A stretch of DNA of 64,000 nucleotides from Takakia lepidozioides (taxonomy: Eukaryota > Streptophyta > Takakiopsida > Takakiales > Takakiaceae). Position numbers and translations under genes: made by a program. Location: assembly GCA_030704615.1 (NCBI GenBank), contig CM060731.1, positions 54,482,221 to 54,546,220 on the forward strand. Direction: 5' to 3'. Positions 44,250 to 57,109 of the stretch are shown here, in pieces. Positions within the stretch are counted from its first letter, which is position 1. Every line of letters begins with the position of its first letter. The notes beneath the pieces were generated by a model that made no database searches, had not been told where the DNA came from, and saw nothing but the letters and a program-made list of their open reading frames with translations.

Positions 44250-46141
44250 CTATGCCGAAGATGATGCACCACTCCGCAGACGGGCTTGTTGTTTCCGGGG
44301 TCTCCTAGTGGTGATCTCTGTCTCCACCTGCCCATGTACCATATCCAAACATTAGTTACATCTAAGGGCCACAAGGTTGGGTACATGTAACAAGAACTTG
44401 TTCACAGGTTGATAACTGGCACATTTCCCATTACCTGATCACAAATAACTTGGAGAAAGAAAACCACGTTTTAGACTCTGAAGTCTCACCAGAATGCTCT
44501 GATGAGAAACCACAAGTTCACTGTACATAACAGTAACCCCAGTAGGAATGACAAAGCCAAGCCCCTGAAGGTTCCCATGAATAAGACTTAATTTTATCAG
44601 ATCAAACCACTGCAGCAGCAAATAAGCAGCTCACCTCCTTCTTGACGGAAACCTCCTTCTCTGACAGTGTAAGCTCAATATGACATGGTGATGACATGTA
44701 GGCTGCATCCCAACAACAAGTGCGTTAAAACAAAAATAAACAAATCACAACTCTGCAGTAGTCTATGACAGAAAACACACCATCTAGGTCACAACTTTAC
44801 TTTGCATGGTACTAGCACACATACAACTCAATTGGAAAGTGGCACTTGACAAAGTCATTTTGCAGCAACAGTCTGCATTAGTCAAGCAATTCATTCTTAT
44901 GAGCATTTTATATGTTTCATGGCCTGCTTTTAGTTCCAAAAACTAAGGATAAGGTGCGCACGATTGATGCGGCCATGGGCACGGTAAGTACGGCGGCGCT
45001 GCTTCTGTGCCTTATTGACCTGAATGTGAGAGATGACAAGAGTGTCTACATCGAGACCCTTCACCTGTCTCATCAAAACCCCAACCAAACACACTCCTTT
45101 GAGGGGTACTCATACACAAGAATGGAACTCTTAACCACAAGCTAAAATTTGAAGCAACTTTCATAATCTGGAGAATGAAATGCCTCTGAGAATCAGAATT
45201 CCCAGAAAAATGGAGAGGAAAGGAAATATAGTAAACACCTCAGCATTGCTCTCTGCGTTCTTCAACAATCCCAGTAAGAATGTAGCTGACTTCACCGGCC
45301 AGCGTCCTTGTCCATTAGAATGTCGCGACTTGGCTTGAGCCGTGCGGCCAACCCCACCACAGAACCGGCGGAAGGGAATGGCTTGCTTGTGAGCTAACAC
45401 ATCCTCCAAGTACTTCTTGGCCTTTGACAACTCAAGCTTCTTGATGGCTTGTGCTGCTTCTCTGGTGTTCTGTGGTGACAAGTAAATCTCATTTGATCAG
45501 GTTGCCGAATGACACGGATAAGAAAAAGAAGTGATTGGCAGAGTCGACCCCCACACACTCCCTGGTGGAAATCAATGTTCGACTACGTGGGTACCAAAAA
45601 ATAATACTCAGACGGTGTCTAATAAGCAGGGTCCAAGACATACCTTGAAATGTACACGCAGGTCTGATCCCCTGGCTTTACATGCTGCAGAACCAAGCGA
45701 ACAACGAAAGATAGGGTTAAAGTTCAGAGGAGGGCAACGTAACGTGCTTTATATTAGTGATCCCTCCTAGCTTCCAAATCATCCCTCCACAGAAATTTAT
45801 AAAATGCAAAAGATCCAATTTCATATAACAATCAGGAAGTAGAGGCACGGCAAGCTGCAGAATCAAGTACTTCTTTTATGAAGCATAGAAAGAGATGCTT
45901 ACCCTTCGTCGGATTATCGGGTTCCTTCGCGTACTTCACCTGCACGAATACCACCCTCTGCATGAATTAGACACAGAAATTCTACAAGAATACACATTCG
46001 CGCTTTATGTCAACAGCAAAAGCTCTGACTCCAAGGAAAATGGCATCAAACATGTCTGGGAATTTCTGTCCACAGAGATCATGGTCTACAGCTATGAACA
46101 CACACGCATGGTGAAAGAATCAGAGAGGAAGTGAGCACCAT
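44250..46141 (-). CDS. RPL17: Cytosolic 60S ribosomal protein L17 (uL22)
   Basis: Exons on the minus strand: the ATG, probably 46141-46139 (tentative, since its donor GTGCTC is weak), then 45939-45903, 45684-45644, 45469-45239, 45064-44962, 44702-44635 and 44327-44250. They total 561 bp, 186 residues, close to the usual 176-190. Key blocks are '[12 protein letters not shown]', '[13 protein letters not shown]', '[20 protein letters not shown]', '[15 protein letters not shown]', 'NAESNAE', '[19 protein letters not shown]' and '[18 protein letters not shown]', all hallmarks of eukaryotic uL22, which lines the ribosome exit tunnel. All phases close and there are no stops, so it is likely functional. 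An intron directly after the start codon is common in plant ribosomal protein genes. Confidence 0.93.
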
Positions 46142-47570
46142 GGCTGCTGCAGGCACGGTATGAAAGCTGCTGGGCTACCAAGCTGCAGGCAGGGCACAGA
46201 CACAGAAGGCAGCTGTTCCCTTTAACCTAGGGCTTGTTCCCAGGGGATCGCATATGTTCCCTAACTTCGCTTGAACCCATCCAAGATAAACTACAAACAG
46301 TACCACAATGCCTCAGATTTCGGTAACTCTACAGTTGCCTCCAAACCAATTCGGATTTAGAATCTGCGTTCCTGAGATTGTCAGTTCTCTCCAACAACTC
46401 TAAGTAGACTGCTGCTGTCTTTTGTCGGTTTCTCTGCCTCCAAACTTCAACAGGAATCCAAGCCTATCAGGCTTTACTAAAGCGCTTATCTGGAACTTTG
46501 GACTGAGAAATATTGAAATCTCTCTGGCTGTCCTCTCTCAGGTGTGGTCTTTTGAAGCCCGGTGGAATCGAATTGGAATTTCAGATAACAATTGCAACAC
46601 AATTGTCCTATTTTGTAGAATTTTTATGACTGTTGTGGCAATTACACCGAGGGGAGAAACCCCAGAAATGTCCACCGTTTTTGTACTAATTCTTAAGGAG
46701 CATGTTCGACTTGCAATATCCGAGGCCTCAATGTGATATGGCAGAGGTACTCAGGGGTGCTCTGTTGCGCAATGCTTGCTGCAGTATGGTGCCTAGTTGT
46801 GCGTGAGGGATAGAGTGACGCTGTGGATCCCTGCGCATTATGTGGGTTACTTGCAGAGGCTGACCCCAAGAGATAGAGATTATGCCAAGCTGTGTCCTTC
46901 CGTGTTGAACTGGTCAATTTTCTATAATCTACAGGTCGGTTTGCTTTTCTTCTTCCTCCTTTGATCATTCTGTCAAGTGTCAAATTAGTTTGGGATTGAA
47001 TTTGCTCTAGCCTTGTTGACGAGGGGTCCACACCCTCGTCGTGAAACTCGCTAAGAGGGTAGGTGTCCCGGGGGCCTGTGCTCTGAAGGGATTGCGATAG
47101 TCAACGTTTCAAGAGAAGAGTCAGTAAGTAAGATAAGTGCTTATTGCACAAGTACCTGCGACGTTTACCTTGTTCTCTTCATGCATATGTTCCCTCCCGG
47201 ATGCCCTCACCCCGTTTCTTCTTCATCTTCATTTGTCTTGAAGACCTTGACCTGTGTGTCAGTTGGGCGACGTGGGCGGCTTATGTTCACCCTTGATTGG
47301 GATTGCGCCACTACAATGACCCAGTCTACAGCTTTGCTGTCAATGGGGTTTGGGTAGCATGACTTGTCAAAGTGCTAATTGTGTTTCCATGTTGTCTAGA
47401 GTGTGGACTGAGTTAAATGCGCTTTTTGTGATACCATTCTCTCCACCATCCTCCTTTTCGACTCCATATCCTGCATTGTGGGAGGATTGGGAACTGTGAG
47501 ACCACTGCAAGCATGGTCAGATGATACTCTTCCCCTCTCCTGGTGATAACTGCCTGAACTTGTTTACAGT
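46142..47570. other. No recognised gene; RPL17 upstream region
   Basis: The RPL17 promoter should lie at about 46150-46600. A pyrimidine-rich stretch near 46395-46540 fits the 5' tract often seen in ribosomal protein genes. An open plus frame at 46422-46736 has no recognised domain. Confidence 0.35.
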
Positions 47571-48110
47571 CTGTGACATGGGGGAGGACATCATGGATTA
47601 CCTCAAGGGTCTACCCACTCTCGGCACTAGACTGAAATTTAACTCAGGGCGGGAAGCCTACCTTTGAACAGCAAACAGAAGCAGAGAGGAAAGGGAGGGT
47701 GCAATTGCCCATTGGGTGGGCAACCTGAAGACAATATTCATTTTCTGATTCTTTGTCCGGGGTCCTCTCACCAGAGAGACGCTCTCTCCAAATCTATCAA
47801 GGGAATTGTGCATGTACCTCTGTCTACCAACTTTGAAAGTCTCAAGGCTGAGCCAAAAGCCCAGGCCCTTTTGAGGCCTAGTTATTGGGCAAACCACACA
47901 CAGCAGTGATGCTTGTGCAAAGGGATTTCTAGGGGATATCTGGAATACCCGGATCAATTGTTTATTCCAAGGTAAATCTTACTACTGGCGTCAGCCCCTG
48001 ACAAAGGTAGGTTCTGTCCCTTTGTGTTCCGCTCACACTGGGCGCGGGGTCAATGGCCACAAGGCTATGGCTAAGTACGTCTTATGAGTACATTCTCCTG
48101 GTGAAAACAT
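47571..48110 (+). mobile_element. LINE 3' end remnant, third copy
   Basis: Parallel to 37485-38040: 'GQPEDNIHFLILCPGSSHQR', then 'LKAEPKAQALLRPSYW' and the 'gggcgcggggtcaatggcca' block at about 48038. The sequences differ by several percent and by a small indel. Confidence 0.65.
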
Positions 48111-51100
48111 TGATGAGTACGCCCCTTATTGCACAAAGGCTATGCTTCTTTAACATGTCTGTGCGCCTATTTTCAACCTTTCCAACTTAGCACTTGTCAT
48201 AGCAAGCAAGGACTGTGCCTCAAGCTCACAGGCAACATTGCAGGGCATAATCAATGAGTACATTTTCTCTCAGTGTTCAACACCAGATTTGAGTCTTTTG
48301 TGAGGCCATGAAGGCCTATGAACTTTCAGTCAGCTGCACTGGTACCTAAAGCAGGGACTGTATATGTTTTACTGTGGGACTCTTGGCAGGTCATTCTCTT
48401 CAGTAATGATCTCTTGTTGGAAAGCAGTAGTCCTTCGGGGTGAAGTGACACCATAAGTTACACTTGCTTCGGCAGGAGTCTGCCTCTCTCTCTCTCCTGT
48501 CTAATAATCTCGTCTTGGAGAGTTTTCATCCTCCAAGGGATGGCAGCTCAAGTGCCATTTGGGTTGAACAGGAACACCTTGAGACTAACGGTAATGGGTA
48601 CTACAAAGTCGTGGAAGAAGGCTTCTAGTCGGGATGAGAAGGAGGGCATAAGACAGCGTTGTAGGGGAAAATTGAAGAGGGAATGGGAAAGTGGTGTAGA
48701 AAATGGTGAGTATGCCAAATGTTGGTTGTGGATTTTTGTGTGGCATCAAATCAAATCAAATCTAGATTAATTTCATCTTGTCTCAGCCCATGTTTGTTGA
48801 AGAGGGGTTACCTTATAAGTATCCTGACTGTGTGGGCACTCCCAAACGCCCCGAAGCAAGCGCCCCCAGGAGGGAATGGCACCTTCAAAATGAGAGGAGG
48901 GGTAGTAAAAGTATACCAATGGGTGCTGAACTTCTGTTTGTTGATTCCACTAAAGAAGGCCGAGTGTGTAGAATGATCTTGACCTTGTTCAGGTCAGAAT
49001 TCTTTCCTTTTACACTGACAAAGGAGAACCAGACTTCGTGTGTTGAGGTGGTGAAATATTATTGACTCGGGCAATACAATACTTACATGATTCTCTAGTG
49101 TTGTAGGAACAGTTAGCAGGTGTTGAGAAATCTTTGAGGTAAATGGGTGCCGGAAGAGTCTAAAGCTAGATAGTGTACTAACAACTCAGTTTGGCATCGG
49201 GCATGGTACTCCAGACCTTGGTATAAATGGTGAAGGTAGCTTATCTTGCATTGGCCTGTGAGGTCTCGATGGCAAGTGGGTTGACCCTCCAGGAGCCTCT
49301 CCAGAACGGACTGGACTGTCCAATGGACCCTGTGGTGGACCCGCTGGATGGGCGCTGGGCTTATGAGGTGACCCCATGGGCCATACTGGCGGGGCCACAG
49401 GCGCATTGAAGGCGCTATTATTAAAACATCGTTGGCTTTTCCACTTCTAATATATTTCAGGGCCTCTGTCCCCTGTTCCAAAAATGGATACCTTAGAATG
49501 CATGCAATCATTTTCACAGTTGTTTCAAGTGCTTGTTCAGGTTTCAATTATGTCAGCTTTTTGCATTGCGGTAAGAATTACGCTGGCAGAAGCTAGCTTA
49601 AATTACTGCCTGGAGTGCCACCCCCACTTGATTAGGAGGCGGGAACTTTCTATGCCCAGGTAATTCAACTGGACAGTTTTATTCCCCCATTCAACCCCTT
49701 TTGAGATGAAGAAAGCCTTTCTATCCAAAAGCTGCATGCAGGATGGGAGTCCCTGCAGTTCTGTTCAGCCTGCGAGTTATGGTCTATGCTCATCTTGGCA
49801 AGTGCAGCCGGCTCCTGATTGGCGACAGCAGTCGTAGCCGCGGTTTTGAAAACCGGTGTGGATGAGACCTCCATTGTTGTTAGAGGAAAGAGCAATTGTG
49901 TGAGTTAGAAAGGGAGCTAAACAAGCTTGCACTACTCTATATCAAAATGAAGCAGCAGATAGGTAGTAACAGCGATAGAAAAATTGACTCAAACACTTCC
50001 TAGCGAGGGTAGAAGATGGAGTATTCACCTCGAGCACTAATGTGATACAAAATCACACGGTATTCACTTTATGGCTTGCTAATTTGGAGCATTTCTTGAT
50101 TTGTAAGTGTCATCCTTTAGCAGTGGCGAAGGGATTTTTCCCTTATATTGCTGCAATTTTATCAATGTCTCCAAAAGTTCCAGTTCTACTTGAGTCTGCT
50201 CATTCTGGGATGGGATTGTAAATACCCAGCGGTTGGGTATTTGTGCCTCGCCTGTGCATGATCTGGGTGATCCTGGGTTCAATCCTTCAAGATGTGCCTT
50301 CAACCGTCCATGGGCCCCTTGATGGGCTGTGTGTTGAGCAGTAGGCTCTGTTTTGAGTGGATTCAGAGAATGTTAGGTTTCATGTAGGTTCAGTGCTTAT
50401 ATAAGCAGAAACTGTGACGGATTCTCATTGTAATAATGCATTTTTTAGGTGTGCTGCTAGTTGACGTTTCGGGAAAGTGGGTAGGCCTCAATTTCCCATG
50501 AGACTCGAGACTCGTGGCTGCAAATAAAGTTAAAAGCCCTTGCACACTAGAGGTTGATGCAAGAAGTAGATCTCACCTATTTACTTTTTCTGGATACATC
50601 TCATTGTACAAGTCACTCAAGCAGGCCCCTATATCAAATGCTTGCTCTTCTCCATCTTTCTGTCCAAACATGAAGCTTGCATCATGATTTCTCCCCCATG
50701 CCTGTTGGACCTAGGGAATGGGTGTATGGTTCTGAAGTTATTTGTTCCACTGGTTGCTGGACAAGTATTGGACCACTAGTGAGAACAATTTCATCAGTAA
50801 GATTCTTGAGGTTATTTGCTTCACTGGCTGCAGGACTGTTGGACCAATGATTGAAAAGCCTTGGGCATAGCTGCAGTACAGCAAGTTCAACACCTCTATT
50901 TGAGGAAGACAAGTTGAAGGCTGGCCTGGCATATGTCAATGTTCCATGTACATTTGCGCATCTGTACCTTCAATTGTGTCCCATTTGAGGTAGAAGAACA
51001 ACAGACCTTTGAAGGTGGTGAAGCCAGGCCATGCCTCCTTACAAGCTCGAGATTGAATGTACTGCATACTGCAGGTGTGTTTCTGTAGAAAGTAGGATGA

Positions 51101-52359
51101 AGGAAAGAAGTTCAGATGGTCACCTGATGTTAATAAACTGGAATTAACCAGATCTTCACATTTTCAGAGGAAGAGGAAAAGAGCACTTCACCACCAGAAT
51201 TCAATCAAAGGTAATGGGCTATGCTGTTGTCAACAGCATGTCTTCTGAAAGTGTTGGCTAACATGCCACCACTTTGAGGGAACTTGAGGTTTTAGTACTT
51301 AGTTGTGCCTTCTCCTTTTCAGTGGATGTGGCTGCTTCTCTCTTTCAATCTGGAGAGAAATATTGACACTACAGTCACTCTTGATATTTGAAATGTAATA
51401 ACTTTCCTACTAAGATTTTTGATTATTTGTTTGTTGGCCATTGACCCCACAAGATGTGAAGTCTCTGATCTCGGGTGACCCTTTGAATGTGAAACAACAA
51501 CAAAGGGTACAGTTGCTTGGATTAGGGGCTACCTGGGATGCCTTGGACCTTAATTGTGTTGAGGAAGTTTTCATATCGTCCAAGCCCCACAGAGCAAAGG
51601 AGATCAAGTGATGTATACCCAAATGGAGACAATAATCCGTGTATGTCTTTTGATGAATTGCAGCTGTGGGTACTGCTGCAATTGGGAATGGGGACTGAGG
51701 ATACCAGGTCCTTACTATATTGGATTTTCTCCCTCTTGGATTCCTCTGCGCCTGCGCAAATGCCGTAAAGGGAACATCGATAGCTATAAGTTGCCGATAT
51801 TTGCCAAGTACGTTTCTTTGGAGGTTCTTTAGGTTCTTGCACTTTCTTTTTCAATCCCTGATCTGTATCATGAGATATTGTCATTGGAAGTTTGCAAGTT
51901 TACTTTCTAGTTTTTCTGGAATGGGTCTCATATACCCCAGTTGGCTGCGGGGAGTTAGTGTTCCGGAGGGACTGTTCATTTATGCATATGTCATGTCATA
52001 ACCAACAGCGCATGGGACACAATTCCTGTCCACAGCCATCCTAGTCTCATTTCTAGACAGGTTGTGACTTGCAGTGCAATCATTTCCATGTGTCACATCT
52101 GTCACCAACATGGGCAATTAAAGCAGTAGTGCTGGAAAACATTTTCTTTCTAGTATGACCCAGGGTGAAGCCATCAAGGCACTCTCTCAGTAGAGGGATA
52201 ACCAAGTAGCCTAACCTTTGAGCATGGATATTTCTTGTCTATCAATTTGTTGGATGAAAGGGAGAACAAGGTGACATCTTTGAACTCTGAATATGGATGG
52301 TGTGAATGATAACTTCGATGGGATGAGATGATTAAGGATGGAGGGCCATGGTTTAGCAG
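48111..52359. other. Mostly unassigned; may contain upstream exons of the 3D-domain gene
   Basis: Open frames at 48540-48770, 48778-49065, 49665-49895 (minus) and 51538-51768 show no secure domain. The last has 'FDELQLWVLLQLGMGTEDT', vaguely like a peptidoglycan-binding helix, and lies upstream of the 3D exons on the same strand. A 60-bp imperfect duplication ('ttatttgttccactggttgc' and 'ttatttgcttcactggctgc') lies at about 50737-50855. Confidence 0.35.
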
Positions 52360-53298
52360 GTTTTGGACAGCGACAAGTCAAAGTGGGTCACCCTACTATG
52401 GCCTCACATCCAGTGGCAACTTCCCTGCTCAGGTCCGTCTGCTTGTTCTCTAACTGTTATCAATCTCAGCACTGTCGGTCACAATTTTTGGAAGCATCTC
52501 ACTGGGTCTAGTATGTACCACTTAAAAAAATGCTATCAAAGCAGTAGTATAGAGGCATGGCCACACTCAAATTTCCCTAGAACCACACATGGCTTATTAT
52601 GTGTCAGAGTGCATTGAGTCTCCAGGTTCTCCTGGGAATATCCTCTTTCTGACAGGTTCAAAGTTCTAGTGAGTGGAAAGCATGGGTCACTTATCTCCTC
52701 CCCAGGGTAGTGGTACTAGTGCAGTAATTTGAGTAAATTGCAGTAAGTTCTCTGTAACTGCTCAAGAGGAAGGATTGGGTGATGATTAGTGTACATGTTC
52801 TGGTGTGGGTGGAGGCAGGCAAGGCCTCCTTTACTCTCCATGCTGAGCCTCATGCATTACCAAAAGCTCCCTGGTCGCATACTGCTGTTTCCGTGGCGCC
52901 TCTTCCCAAGACACGGCTCGATTGCGGCAGACACTGCTCACTATCCATTTGGAACACGCATGTTTGTGCCTGGATATGGCTGGGGCGAGGCAAGTTGCGA
53001 CCCTTGCTCTTAGCCTTAACAAGAAGGGGGCGAGGGGTAGTCTTATTGTCTAACTGGAGAGAGGAAGTCCTTAAGCTGCTTCAGTGGCCTTGTGCTTAGG
53101 CTTTGGGCTTTTCACTTAATGGCACAATTGTGATGATGGACGCATCATGGGAAGCAGGTAGAAGACCGAGGGGGTGCAATAAAGGGACCCGCACGCATTG
53201 ATTTGTACCATCGCTCACACAAGGAAGCTCTCAAGTGGGGTCGTTGCAAGCTCCAGGTCTTTCTTTTGCTTGCATTCACCCACTCTGTTTTTATTTGA
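52360..53298 (+). CDS. 3D-domain (peptidoglycan-type hydrolase) protein, C-terminal exons
   Basis: Three blocks spell a bacterial-type 3D domain. Exon 52360-52432 has 'SPYYGLTSSGNF'. An exon ending at 52989 has 'GSIAADTAHYPFGTRMFVPG' and then 'YGWGE'. Exon 53158 onward has 'VEDRGGAIKGPARIDLY' and 'EALKWGRCKLQV', with a stop at 53296. The three Asp residues that name the domain are in Ala-Ala-Asp, Glu-Asp-Arg-Gly and Arg-Ile-Asp. The middle exon ends with a GC donor (GAG|GCAAGT). 3D domains occur in lytic transglycosylases such as MltA and in bacterial cell-wall hydrolases. A plant copy would fit plastid peptidoglycan remodelling, which is inference. The start of the middle exon (around 52870-52910) and all upstream exons are unresolved. 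Confidence 0.65.
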
Positions 53299-55242
53299 AA
53301 GAGAGAGGGAGAGAGACAGACCCCAGCTCAACCTTAAGAGAAAAAACCTCTTTAGCAACCATTCTCTCGCTCACTGAAGCATCTTGTGTTGCCTTCAGTC
53401 TGACCAGAGGCATACATGAGCGGTGCTGGAAGTAACCTCATTTACTGTCATGTGGTCGATCCCGACCATTAACTCACCCTGTAGCTAGAGGTGCCAGCTG
53501 TGTGCCGGCAATTGTGGTTATTCTGGGCTGAGTCTCACACCCAGGTGGGCTCATACCACATTGGACTAATGTTCATCCAATCCGCTTTCTTACTTTAGCC
53601 CTTGTTTTCGTATGAGAGAGTGGGAATTCTTTTTGACCCTTTCATCAGGCTACAAAGGATCCAGTCTTTGTTGGTAGGTACTTCTGGTGGGTACCGCAAC
53701 CAATGCAGCCAGTTACGAGGTGGTTGGGAGCTTCAGTGGCTAAGGAATTTGTTTGGGAAGCATGAGGGGCAGAAAGGAAGAGGGGTTGAGATAATGTCCT
53801 CACGAATGTGATGGCTTTGCCAGTCCCAGATGTTTTGGCCTTACAGCTAAAGACAGCTGGATACAAGATCCCCCAGTTTCTTGTACAATCTCAATAGGGA
53901 ACGATCAGCCTTCCTTACGGGACTGAACGTTGTTGCACACTTCTCAAAATGGAGTTGCCAGGAGACTGGTTAAAACATATTCGTTGGGCTCATGGGAAAA
54001 GGGTCAGTGGGGCTTATAAGGTGGGATTTGTTTGCAGGTTTTGATCGTGAAACCAGGAGAGAGTACACTGGACACTCTAAAAGTTCCAAAGCCAGTCAAA
54101 TCTGTGCTGAAGGGCTTGAATTGGTTGCGTTGTCTGATTTTCTAGTAGTACTTTCTAGTATTTTCTACATAGTAGTCGCATGTACCATGACATAACAAAT
54201 TGTTTGAGCTTTTCAAGATTGCCTCGAGAAAGCCACTCACACTTTCATCAATCTGTTGGGTGTGCTCTGTCTAACAGTTAGACCTCAAAAGCCATCAAAG
54301 CCTTAGGCTAAGCCTCAACTTCTTAGATGTACATGTATTGGAGTCTTGTATTCTATGGTTGAATGCTAAAAGTATGTTTTGGTTGAGTTTTCCTATGTTA
54401 ACAAAGCATAACCCTCTGCCAAGGGTGGATGAATCTAAGAGGTAGTTAAACATTTAGTTAGTGGAGGGCCCACCCTCCAGAGGGGAAGGAACCTCAAGGT
54501 GAATTTAGTTGCATAGGCAAAAGTAGGCGTATTCTCTCCTCTCTCTTTAGTCTGCTCTCTAAATTCTTTGGTTGGTGCTATGTGCTTATAGGATATAGTT
54601 AATTTGTCTTATCAACTCAGCTTTTATGATGAAGTGGTTAACTTGGAGCGAACATATTTTCGTGCTTCTTTCCTCTTTTTGTGACGTTTCTTCTAGTGGC
54701 TTTGTTTTCATTTTTTTGAAGGCCATTATTAACCTTGGGTATGCCAATCCATTTTATCTTGGCTTCGGTTTAGATGGGAGTACAAAATGTATTACATTCT
54801 CACACACAGATTTTTGAGGCAATATCTTCTCTTCAAAATGTTGAGGTCATCATCAATCTTGCATGATAGCAAATGAGTCGTGCAAATCAAGTTTATGGTT
54901 GGAGAAACTATATCTCCAATATGCATAGAATTTAGTGTTTCAATAAGAACGTATGCTTGATTCATCGTAGCTCGTTCATGCTTTACTTCAACAAATTCAC
55001 ATCTAGTTTCTCAAATCTCGAAGAACCAACAAAATGGTGACACTAGAGTTATTCATTAAGTCGAGGGGATGGAGGGTGAGTTAGGCCAGTTTGGCCAAAA
55101 GATAGGCTAAAGTACAAAAAACGTCAAAAGAGCATGCAATTAAAATACAAGGGAAAAACAAGGGGACCAAATTCAAAATACCTACGGACCCAAACAATGC
55201 CACTGAATTAGTTCTATGGAACGGCAGCAATGCGGATGGTGT
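53299..55242. other. No recognised gene
   Basis: Only short open frames without domains. The plus-strand frame at 54626-54817 is hydrophobic and not conserved to my eye. Confidence 0.4.
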
Positions 55243-55490
55243 AGTCACATGGCCCTATCGTGAATGCATTGGTTGCCTATAGTTTGCATCGATTGGGACC
55301 AGATTTGATATCAGCTACGTTGTGAGCAACGCCGCCAAGTTCAGCAACCGTCCCAATGCATCACATGTGTCAGCAGTGAAAAGAATTCTCAGGTACATTC
55401 GTGGTACTCTAGAGATGAGGATCACTTACGGTCCAGGCAAGCCCAAGGACTTGCATCAGCTCACAGCATATTGCGTTTTGGACCAAATGG
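55243..55490 (+). pseudogene. Ty1/Copia pol fragment (RT to RNase H junction)
   Basis: The frame reads 'YRECIGCL', stop, 'FASIGTRFDISYVVS', 'AAKFSNRPNASHVSAVKRIL' and 'RYIRGTLEMRITYG', then 'LTAYC'. This is the block between the Copia RT and RNase H ('RPDI.YAVS..S.F...P...HW.A.KRILRYLKGT'). It stops at 55490 just before a 26-bp palindrome, where another repeat begins. One TAG lies inside. Confidence 0.85.
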
Positions 55491-55495
55491 GGCTT

Positions 55496-55521
55496 CACGT
55501 AGTCATTGAAATGACTACGTG
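55496..55521. repeat. 26-bp perfect inverted repeat
   Basis: CACGTAGTCATT-GA-AATGACTACGTG, arms of 12 bp with a 2-bp centre, followed by a further 'actacgtagt'. It marks the junction between the Copia fragment and the PPR-bearing repeat block. Confidence 0.9.
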
Positions 55522-56598
55522 ACTACGTAGTCCTCTGGGCAACTACTTTGGTAGACGTTGTCATGACTGCATGGCTCCGCACTAGACGGATGGTTGGTCA
55601 ATGATGGTTGACCAGTGCGAGCTCACCAGCAAATAGTCGCCGGAATGACTTCTAGTGCAAGCCTGGTAGCCAAAAGGTTGATTTGGCATTCTTCTTGATA
55701 TTTACAAGGTTTTTGGGAGAGACAACTTGGTCTTAGCAGTCCGTGTTTCAATCGACACCCGCTCAGCTGCACCGTGGTGGTTCTCATAGACCAATACGAC
55801 ATTACCTAACTACAGACACAAGCAACAAACACAAGAGGTCATATTGTGTTCACGGTCTGTCAAATCTTCCATGGGTCATGACACAAGGTCGAGGACAATG
55901 TGGTGAGGGCACCTTCTTCTTCGACCTATTTCAGCCTGTTTTGACCTCTCATCATACTCGACCCTGAATTTCTTCATGATGGTTGGACAACCGCAATTGC
56001 AAGGTGTGGCGTTTTCTTAATGTACCATGTAAAGTTCTAAGTTAGTCCATCCTACAAATGTGGGCTCTTGGCTCCTATTATGATTTGGTATTCTTCCTAA
56101 TGTTTACAAGGTTCTTGGGAGAGTCAGCTTGGTCTTAGCAGGCCAATCTCTGCCCGCTCAGCTGTGGAAGTCGCAGCAGCGGCACAATTGATAAAATCAG
56201 GCACTGCTACTCAAGGCACCTTCTTCAACACATTTCACCTTGTCTTCCCCTCTATCGGCCCTAAATTGGTGAGGGCATCTTTTTCTTCAATCTATTTCAG
56301 TCTGTTTTGCCCTCTCATCATTAGGGTTGGGGTGTTTGCTGGAAGAGGGCCGGATTTCATGCACAAGATTACCTATGATTCCCTGTGGATCCATTGCTAC
56401 AAGAAACCTGCATGGGTAGATGGTGAACTGGAAGCCGCAGCAGCAGGCGCGGCACAATTGATAAAATTAGGCACTGCTAATGAAGGCAACCTTCTTCAAC
56501 ACATTTCACCCTGTTTTTCCCTCTTATCAAAATCAGCCCTAAATTTTCAGGTTGAATTTATGTAAGTTACTGGTTGAGTGAACCTTTGATAGTTTGCA

Positions 56599-57048
56599 AT
56601 GCGTGTGCAAGCCTGGCAGCTCTGGAGAAGGGCAAAGAGGTCCATGGCGACATTGTCAGAGCTACAATTGTGTGTGTCGTGGAGTGCGATGATTGCAAGA
56701 TATGCACAGCTCCGGGGTGGGATGGAGGCTTTTGAGAACTATGAGCAAATGATGTGCAATGGGGAGAATCCCAACCACATCACATTTGTTTGTGTTTGCA
56801 ATGCGTGTACAAGCCTGGGAACTCTGGGAAAGGGGAAAGAGGTCCATGGTGACATCATCAAAGCTGGATTTGTACCAGATGTCATTCTGAACACTGCCCT
56901 GGTGGACATGTATGCCAAATGTGGGTGTAGCAAGCCTGATGCGAAGGAAGAGTTTGACAATATGGCTGAACGAGATGTGGTGTTTTGGAGTGCCATGATT
57001 GCAAGGTATGTGCAGCATGGGTATGGGATTAAGGCTTTGGAAACCTAA
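56599..57048 (+). pseudogene. PPR (PLS-type) gene fragment, about four repeats
   Basis: An open frame of 149 codons contains 'SWSAMIARYAQ', 'GENPNHITFVCVCNAC', 'GKEVHGDIIKAGFVPDVILN', 'TALVDMYAKCG' and 'MAERDVVFWSAMI', the L-S-P pattern of plant PLS proteins that bind organellar RNA. It ends in TAA at 57046 in mid-repeat, and further decayed repeats follow to 57420. It lacks a signal for organelle import and any E/DYW tail, so it is a fragment. Confidence 0.8.
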
Positions 57049-57109
57049 GAGCAAATGATGTGGGAAGGATGAAGCCAGACCAGGTCATGCTCATTTGTGT
57101 TTATAATAT

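Noticed and set aside
50682-50939. Minus-strand frame with two similar halves as a repeat protein
   Set aside because: The similarity comes from a 60-bp DNA duplication, and the frame has no homology I recognise.
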